10,605 bases of DNA from Prevotellaceae bacterium UBA7028 (GTDB lineage: Bacteria; Bacteroidota; Bacteroidia; Bacteroidales; Bacteroidaceae), in assembly GCA_002494215.1 (NCBI GenBank), contig DLBF01000117.1:1-10605 (forward strand), in the 5' to 3' direction. The notes beneath the pieces are model-generated. The model ran no database searches. It saw nothing but the letters and a program-made list of their open reading frames with translations, and was not told where the DNA came from. The translations under genes were made by a program, and so were the position numbers. Shown piece after piece: positions 6,578 through 10,605 of this stretch; position 1 is the stretch's first letter; the number at the start of each line of letters is the position of its first letter.

Positions 6578-6625
6578 ATCGGTGAGGGAAAGGCCGCTGG
6601 CCATCCCTCGCCGATATTTTTATTT
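6578..6625 (+). terminator. Strong intrinsic terminator closing module A
   Basis: A 12-bp stem with one G-U pair (atcggtgaggga at 6578-6589 with tccctcgccgat at 6604-6615) encloses an inner ggcc/ggcc stem. It is followed by attttta and further T residues. It ends the eight-gene secreted array and overlaps the start of the next regulator's promoter. Confidence 0.92.
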
Positions 6626-6654
6626 GTTCATATCAGCAAAAAGAAGTATCTTTG
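6623..6654 (+). promoter_or_regulatory. Promoter of the second regulator
   Basis: A TTTG at 6623-6626 and TATCTTTG at 6647-6654 are separated by 20 bp, which fits the Bacteroidetes -33/-7 arrangement. The leader to ATG 6714 would be about 50-55 nt. Unlike the promoter of the first regulator, both elements are present. Confidence 0.72.
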
Positions 6655-6713
6655 TAAGCATCTGACAATGCCCATACACTTGCAAGAATACTGCATATCC
6701 ACTACAAAGCGAC

Positions 6714-8438
6714 ATGAGAAAAACCATTTGCCGCACTACAACAGCCTTACTGATAGTCATTTGGCTATCAATGCCATCGTGTCGGGCTGCCCAGAAACCA
6801 GCAGTCAAGGCTTCCATCTGCCCCACGGTGAGGCTTGAGGTAAGGCGGCTGGCCGACCTTAATGTTCCACGCAACTGCCATCTGACGTTTGTGGCAGGCG
6901 GCGATGTGGTTGTGGTGGGCGGCCACACGTCGGGATTTGTGCCTACCGCCACTGCCGAATACCTGCACGGCGGCAAATGGCACTTGCTGAACACCGTCTA
7001 CAGCCACGACCAGGCCACGTCGCTGCCTATGCGGTCTGGCAAGGTGATGATTGCCGGCGGCCACGAGCAGCACCTCGGCATAGGACAAATCTTCGCTATG
7101 GAGTTCTACGACCCAGCCTCGCACACGTTCACCGGGTGGGGATGCCTGGACCAGAAGCGTTGCTGGGCGTCGGCCATTGAGCTCGACAAGGGGGAGGTGA
7201 TAATCACCGGCAACTGGTATCACGACGACTCCATAGAGATGTACGACGGCAAAGTGAACAACCACCATATAAAGGCCGTCAGCGTGTCTCGCGCCTATCC
7301 CTACCTTTTCCGCACGGCGCGGGACAACGTGATGATGCTCTCGGCAACCGACAACCGCGGCAACCAGCCCGACACCATCGTCGTTGACCAGCTGCGCGGC
7401 GACCCGTTCGTGCCTGCCCTGCTGACAGAATGGAAGCCCACGAGCGGCCAGAATGAGCACCGCACACAGGAGAGCTTCATAGGCAACGAGGAAGCGGGCG
7501 ACTACCGCTATCTGATGGCTCTGCACAACCGACGTGGCGAAACGCGCATAGCACTCACCGAGGGAACTAACATAAGCCTTCTGCCCACAAAACACCCCAT
7601 TCCTTCGTCAACCCGCTGGGGCAAGATAGACTATTACGCCACCGTGATAGCAGACCGCCAGGCCCAGAAAGCCTACCTCACCGGCGCAGACGAACAGCGC
7701 CGACTGTATGTAGTGGCTATAGACTACAGCCCGCTGACACAGCCCAAAGCCAAGCGGGGGCAGCCACTACCCATCACGCTCTACTACACCGAGCCCCTCG
7801 CCGACATCGGCTTCAGTATTCCTGTGATCACACCTAAGGGCAACCTGATGATTACCGGCGGCATCAAGGATAGCAACTTCAGCCCCTACTCCACCGTGGT
7901 CTTGCTGCCCGTGGGCGACAGCAAGGAGTTTTCGGAGATCACAGGCCTGCCCGTTTGGATAATCCTTGCCGTGCTGTTAGCTGTCGTTGCCATTGCCGCT
8001 GCTATATATATAATAATGTGTAACCACAAAAAGAAAGCTCTTGCCCAGCGCAAGGAGGCAGAGAAAGGCGACAACAAGCCATCCGGTACGTCTGCCACGG
8101 CTACCTACGAGCTGATGCAGAAGATAGACTATCTGATGAATGAGAAGCGGATATACCTCAACAGCGACTGCAAGCTGTCGGACATAGCCTCGCTGCTGGG
8201 CACCAACAGCCGCTATGTGAGCGAGAGCATAAAGCAGCACAAAGGCATCACGTTCACTCAGTACGTCAACGGCTACCGCATAGCCCACGCACAGCGTCTG
8301 CTCACCACCGACCCCGACATGAAGCTTGCCGCCGTATGCGTAGAGTCGGGCTTCAGCAACGAAACCACCTTCTTCAGAATATTCAAGGCCATCACTGGCA
8401 TGACGCCGGGCGAGTGGCTACGAGAAAAGAATGGGTAG
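6714..8438 (+). CDS. Membrane-spanning kelch-propeller/AraC one-component regulator (module B)
   Basis: This 574-residue paralog of the regulator at 260 is colinear with it over its first 150 residues without a gap. VVGGHTSGFVPTATAEYL, the LGIGQ segment and HTFTGWGCLDQKR all have direct counterparts, as does the later ESFIGNEEAGDYRYLM block. It has an N-terminal hydrophobic segment (about 9-21) ending LSMPSC, a poor lipobox. Next come kelch-like strands with GG pairs at 69-70 and 115-116 and LMITGG before the membrane. A membrane helix lies at about 412-436, then a basic linker and an AraC-type domain (about 470-570) with LSDIASLL and SGFSNETTFFRIFK helices. A periplasmic sensor and cytoplasmic DNA-binding output are inferred. 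The two AraC domains are similar but not identical, so overlapping or separate targets are both possible. No two-TM partner gene follows. Confidence 0.87.
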   Translation: MRKTICRTTTALLIVIWLSMPSCRAAQKPAVKASICPTVRLEVRRLADLNVPRNCHLTFVAGGDVVVVGGHTSGFVPTATAEYLHGGKWHLLNTVYSHDQATSLPMRSGKVMIAGGHEQHLGIGQIFAMEFYDPASHTFTGWGCLDQKRCWASAIELDKGEVIITGNWYHDDSIEMYDGKVNNHHIKAVSVSRAYPYLFRTARDNVMMLSATDNRGNQPDTIVVDQLRGDPFVPALLTEWKPTSGQNEHRTQESFIGNEEAGDYRYLMALHNRRGETRIALTEGTNISLLPTKHPIPSSTRWGKIDYYATVIADRQAQKAYLTGADEQRRLYVVAIDYSPLTQPKAKRGQPLPITLYYTEPLADIGFSIPVITPKGNLMITGGIKDSNFSPYSTVVLLPVGDSKEFSEITGLPVWIILAVLLAVVAIAAAIYIIMCNHKKKALAQRKEAEKGDNKPSGTSATATYELMQKIDYLMNEKRIYLNSDCKLSDIASLLGTNSRYVSESIKQHKGITFTQYVNGYRIAHAQRLLTTDPDMKLAAVCVESGFSNETTFFRIFKAITGMTPGEWLREKNG

Positions 8439-8479
8439 TAGTTTGCCCTTTATTATTTTATAGGGCTCCGTAAAAAAGT

Positions 8480-8560
8480 TCCAGAGGCCTTGTAGTAATA
8501 CAACAGGATAGTTGTAACAATACTCCAGAGGCTCTGGAGTATTGTTACAGAGCCTCTGGA
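8480..8560 (+). repeat. Nested, mutually exclusive inverted repeats
   Basis: Arms 8513-8530 and 8532-8549 are exact reverse complements (18 bp) around a single centre base at 8531. Arms 8524-8536 and 8548-8560 form a second perfect 13-bp pair with an 11-nt loop that reuses half of the first. A further copy of tccagaggc at 8480-8488 can also pair with 8552-8560. The foldings compete, as in attenuators, but no T-run follows. It could equally be a palindromic protein-binding site or the remnant of a small mobile element. Confidence 0.82.
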
Positions 8561-8606
8561 CAAACATTACCAAGTGCCTTTGGGAAACATACAAGACAAC
8601 TACAGC

Positions 8607-8630
8607 CCATTGGCACGTCCATTGGCACGT
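8607..8630 (+). repeat. Perfect 12-bp tandem repeat
   Basis: Two adjacent copies of ccattggcacgt, followed by a further cc. They lie about 85 bp upstream of the -7 box at 8716. AraC-family activators commonly bind direct repeats upstream of promoters, so this is a candidate operator, but simple slippage could also explain it. Confidence 0.75.
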
Positions 8631-8693
8631 CCTCAGAAATGCCATTTTTACTAAAAAAATATGAAAGTGTGAGCCTAATTCAATATATGATAG

Positions 8694-8723
8694 TTGCCAA
8701 AACAGCCAGAAAAACTACTTTTG
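8694..8723 (+). promoter_or_regulatory. Promoter for the module B secreted genes
   Basis: TTG at 8694-8696 and TACTTTTG at 8716-8723 are spaced by 19 bp, a good match to the Bacteroidetes -33/-7 pattern. The leader to ATG 8770 would be about 40 nt. It contains acaactaaaa(c)cca, which also occurs in the leader of the module A array before ATG 2735. Confidence 0.7.
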
Positions 8724-8769
8724 CAACTACTATCGGATCATAACAAACAACTAAAACCATATCAGTACC

Positions 8770-9128
8770 ATGAAAAAGATTATCATTTCGCTAACTCTTG
8801 CGGCATCAACCGCCGCGCCGTCACCAACCGCGAGTATGCCGCTGCCACCGACATCTGGCTCAACACATCGGCTCCCGACGCTCCGGCAGTGGTCAACAAC
8901 AGCCAGCGGCAGCTCTTCATCAAGTGTATGATGCAGGCCATAGGCCACGGCGCACCCAGTGGCGACATCGTAAGGCTCGCATCGCAGGACGAGGTGAACT
9001 ACGGAAAGAACAACAGCTATCTGTCCACGTCGAACAGCAGCCACATCTACTTCGTTTATCGCGGCTACTGGGAGAAGGACATACAGAGGAAAAGCGGCCT
9101 CGCCCTCTTCGGCGAAAAGATAAACTAA
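8770..9128 (+). pseudogene. Frameshifted small secreted-protein gene
   Basis: ATG 8770 begins a signal peptide (MKKIIISLTLAAST) placed exactly where an array gene should start, but this frame runs into a stop at 8929-8931. The body of the protein continues in the -1 frame, roughly from NRRAVTNREYAAATDIW to GLALFGEKIN at 9128, and that frame has no usable start codon upstream. The crossover lies about 8805-8830. The signal peptide also lacks its usual A-x-A-Q ending, so a small deletion not divisible by three at the cleavage site is the simplest cause. The body, with a segment VVNNSQRQLFIKC, has no recognised domain. Alternatives are a sequencing error or translational frameshifting; no convincing slippery site was found at the crossover. 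Confidence 0.72.
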
Positions 9129-9162
9129 CAATAGAAACATTATTAACCAAAACCATACTATT

Positions 9163-9543
9163 ATGAAAAAATTACTATTTATCATTGCATTTTTGGCGGT
9201 TTCATCGCTAACCTTCGCACAGGTTCAGAATATTTCGGTGAAATTCATTAAGAGTGAACCCACCAAGGAACTTATTACCAGCGTGCCTGGCACTAAATCC
9301 ATCTTTGACTTGTACCTGAACGGTACCCGTATTGGACAGGTAAATGTATCGCGCTACGATAACGGCGGTCTTGAGATAGAGAACGAGACCAATCGCACTA
9401 TCAAAGCTGAGGCCTGGGGCTTCCGCAAAGGCGGAGAGGAACACCTGACACCCTCTGTACTCGGTGATGGCGAGTCAGTTTCAAAAGTATTTGGCGGAGA
9501 GAAGTTCAAGAAAGTAAGGCTCAAAGTGTTAAGGGTTAAGTAA
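9163..9543 (+). CDS. Small secreted protein, family C-like (module B)
   Basis: This 126-residue protein has a signal peptide MKKLLFIIAFLAVSSLTFA followed by QV. The mature part reads as a compact beta protein: strand-turn DLYLNGTRIGQVNV, core IENETNRTIKAEAW, a turn LGDGESVSKVF and a basic last strand KKVRLKVLRVK. The order and spacing of these elements match the gene at 4792 in module A, despite low identity. It lies 34 bp after the frameshifted gene and 102 bp before the next, and is probably co-transcribed from the 8716 promoter. No cysteine is seen in the mature part. Function unknown. Confidence 0.85.
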   Translation: MKKLLFIIAFLAVSSLTFAQVQNISVKFIKSEPTKELITSVPGTKSIFDLYLNGTRIGQVNVSRYDNGGLEIENETNRTIKAEAWGFRKGGEEHLTPSVLGDGESVSKVFGGEKFKKVRLKVLRVK

Positions 9544-9645
9544 GAAGCCTACCCCCTACCCTACTCCAAGTAAGGGTGGCATAAGACAACATCCCATTAA
9601 CACAGCTTAATCGAACAGATAATTCATTTTAAAACCAATACCATT

Positions 9646-10050
9646 ATGAAAAAGATTTTAGTTACACTGGTGGCACTCGTAGCCATGACGTTGAGCGTAT
9701 CTGCTCAGGGATTGCAAAACATTAAAACATGGACTTGGACGGGCGGTCACGGCAAGAGCTATGTAGACCGCAGCACCCTTGACAGGAGAGCTAACACCTA
9801 CCACTCCATCATCAACGACAAGAACAGCGACATCAAGCTCTGCATACGCAAAGACGGCAAGAAAGCCTGGTACTCTTTCAACGGGGGTGTTCACTTCATG
9901 GCATTCTACGATGAGGCTATAACCCTGTCGGAGAAGGCTATCTTAGACAAGCGCAAGAAGACAAAGACCAGCGAGAAAAAGGGCACTTCGAACCAGAACA
10001 AGAAAGATTACACCAGCCCCTTCGACGTAGATGTAATCACGGTGAACTAA
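9646..10050 (+). CDS. Small secreted protein, family A copy 3 (module B)
   Basis: This 134-residue protein has the signal peptide MKKILVTLVALVAMTLSVSA followed by QG. It keeps the family A block of the genes at 5274 and 6164: GLQNIKTWTWTGGHGKSYVDR, split here by a WT-rich change, then SIINDKNSDIKLCIRKDG, KAWYSFNGGVHFM and SEKAILDKRKK. The tail is Lys-rich (KRKKTKTSEKKG) and then SPFDVDVITVN, partly resembling the end of the 6164 product. It shows that both modules carry a member of the same secreted family. It is the last gene before the accessory block's closing terminator. Confidence 0.87.
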   Translation: MKKILVTLVALVAMTLSVSAQGLQNIKTWTWTGGHGKSYVDRSTLDRRANTYHSIINDKNSDIKLCIRKDGKKAWYSFNGGVHFMAFYDEAITLSEKAILDKRKKTKTSEKKGTSNQNKKDYTSPFDVDVITVN

Positions 10051-10074
10051 ATACGGGTTGCTTGTAGTCTATCC

Positions 10075-10130
10075 AAAAATATCAATGCGGCAGCTGACGA
10101 TTGTCAGTTGCCGCATTGATATTTTTTTAT
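10075..10130 (+). terminator. Very strong terminator closing module B
   Basis: A 24-bp stem (10075-10098 with 10103-10126, one G-U pair) has the loop gatt and ends in a T-rich tract through about 10134. The A-rich 5' arm and T-rich 3' arm suggest it may work in both directions. It separates the accessory genes from argD. Confidence 0.94.
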
Positions 10131-10230
10131 TTTGTTGGCGTCAAGACTTTAATTGGAATAAATAGTAAGCAAATATCGCTATATGGCTACATTTTCCAAC
10201 CGCATGGCAATGAAATAATTATAAAATGTG

Positions 10231-10238
10231 TACTTTTG
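10231..10238 (+). promoter_or_regulatory. -7 box of argD
   Basis: TACTTTTG matches TAnnTTTG and lies 22 bp before ATG 10261, giving a short leader. No clear -33 TTTG was found about 20 bp upstream. The 100 bp between the terminator and this box is AT-rich and shows no gene; I could not recognise a confident arginine-repressor site in it. Confidence 0.6.
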
Positions 10239-10260
10239 CACCCAATAAATCTCACTAAGC

Positions 10261-10605
10261 ATGAAACTATTCGACGTTTATCCCCTCTTTGATGTCAACA
10301 TTGTGCGCGGCAAGGGCTGCAACGTGTGGGACGACAAGGGGCAAGAGTATCTCGACCTGTATGGCGGCCATGCCGTGATAAGCATCGGCCACAGCCACCC
10401 TACTTATATAAATAAGGTGTCGGAGCAGCTCTCTAAGCTGGGCTTCTACTCCAACTCCATAGTAAACACGCTGCAACAGCAGCTTGCCGAGCGTTTAGGA
10501 GCCGCCAGCGGCTACGACGACTATCAGCTGTTTCTTATCAACAGCGGTGCCGAGGCCAACGAGAACGCCCTGAAGCTGGCTTCGTTCAAGACGGGCAACA
10601 CCCGT
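10261..10605 (+). CDS. argD: Acetylornithine aminotransferase, N-terminal part (partial)
   Basis: The first 115 codons of a class III PLP-dependent aminotransferase run off the window. ArgD converts N-acetylglutamate semialdehyde to N-acetylornithine in the cytoplasm, using glutamate as amino donor. Recognisable blocks are VWDDKGQEYLDLYGGHAV, IGHSHPTY and NSGAEANENALKLAS. The last is the segment of the family that contacts the cofactor phosphate. The PLP lysine lies beyond the window. The argC context favours acetylornithine (or succinylornithine) aminotransferase over other class III members. It has its own promoter here. Confidence 0.92.
   Translation, partial: MKLFDVYPLFDVNIVRGKGCNVWDDKGQEYLDLYGGHAVISIGHSHPTYINKVSEQLSKLGFYSNSIVNTLQQQLAERLGAASGYDDYQLFLINSGAEANENALKLASFKTGNTR

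Larger units (their letters stand above)
8439..8769 (+). other. 331-bp gene-free region with nested inverted repeats, tandem repeat and promoter
   Basis: No convincing gene lies here. It holds the inverted-repeat complex (8480-8560), a 12-bp tandem repeat (8607-8630) and the promoter at 8694-8723. A weak 5-bp stem (gccct/agggc, 8445-8466) just after the regulator stop is not convincing as a terminator, so transcription may run on into the repeat region. Confidence 0.7.

Noticed and set aside
6714..6785. Regulator B as a lipoprotein through LSMPSC
   Set aside because: Met at -3 and Pro at -2 do not fit a lipobox, and the paralog has no cysteine at this position.
6768..7595. Long minus-strand reading frame antisense to the second regulator
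   Set aside because: It is a by-product of GC-rich codon usage on the + strand, with no recognisable protein features or promoter.
8480..8630. CRISPR array
   Set aside because: The repeats are nested palindromes and one 12-bp tandem pair without regular spacers, and no cas genes are present.
8694..8769. A start at TTG 8694 giving an intact 144-residue protein
   Set aside because: The TTG coincides with the -33 element, the first 25 or so residues look non-coding, and the real signal peptide lies in another frame at 8770.
8702..8780. Programmed -1 frameshifting at the gaaaaag run to rescue the broken gene
   Set aside because: Slippage there would occur at codons 2-3 and lose the signal peptide, and the heptamer is not a proper X XXY YYZ site.
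10131..10260. Arginine-repressor operator or small gene ahead of argD
   Set aside because: The stretch is AT-rich with no clear symmetric operator that I can defend, and the short reading frame at 10101-10292 crosses the terminator and the argD start.

Overview
The window comes from a Bacteroidales genome, most likely Prevotella or a close relative. The evidence is Bacteroidetes-type -7 promoter boxes (TAnnTTTG), A-rich leaders without Shine-Dalgarno sequences, and flanking arginine genes. It opens with the last 50 codons of argC (1-153) and closes with the first 115 codons of argD (from 10261). As I recall, these two genes are normally adjacent in Bacteroidales arginine loci. Here about 10.1 kb of accessory DNA lies between them, bounded by the terminator behind argC and by a terminator plus a separate promoter in front of argD. 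All genes are on the + strand.

The accessory DNA holds two modules of the same design. Module A (about 240-6625) starts with a 569-residue membrane-spanning regulator: an N-terminal hydrophobic segment, a kelch-like beta-propeller on the far side of the inner membrane, a second membrane segment and a cytoplasmic AraC-type DNA-binding domain. Its stop codon overlaps the start of a small two-TM membrane protein (1966-2595). After a 16-bp perfect hairpin and a fresh promoter come eight consecutive small genes (2735-6553). Each encodes a 126-158 residue protein with a Sec signal peptide, nearly always ending in Ala-Gln. A strong terminator (6578-6625) closes the module. Module B (about 6620-10130) starts with a paralogous 574-residue regulator, followed by a 331-bp gene-free stretch with nested inverted repeats. 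A new promoter, a frameshifted small secreted-protein gene and two intact ones follow, then a very strong terminator (10075-10130).

The small proteins fall into subfamilies: three copies of one (5274, 6164, 9646), a pair (3771, 4257), a looser pair (4792, 9163) and singletons. By eye, most share one core of the form N-x-[TSCK]-[ND]-x-x-[ILV] followed by alternating hydrophobic residues. This suggests a divergent set of small beta-rich exported proteins. The simplest model is that each propeller regulator senses an envelope or extracellular ligand, possibly one of the secreted proteins, and switches on the adjacent cluster directly from the membrane without a kinase. No function for the secreted proteins can be read from sequence. 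The repeated regulator-plus-secreted-array layout is the candidate undescribed system here.
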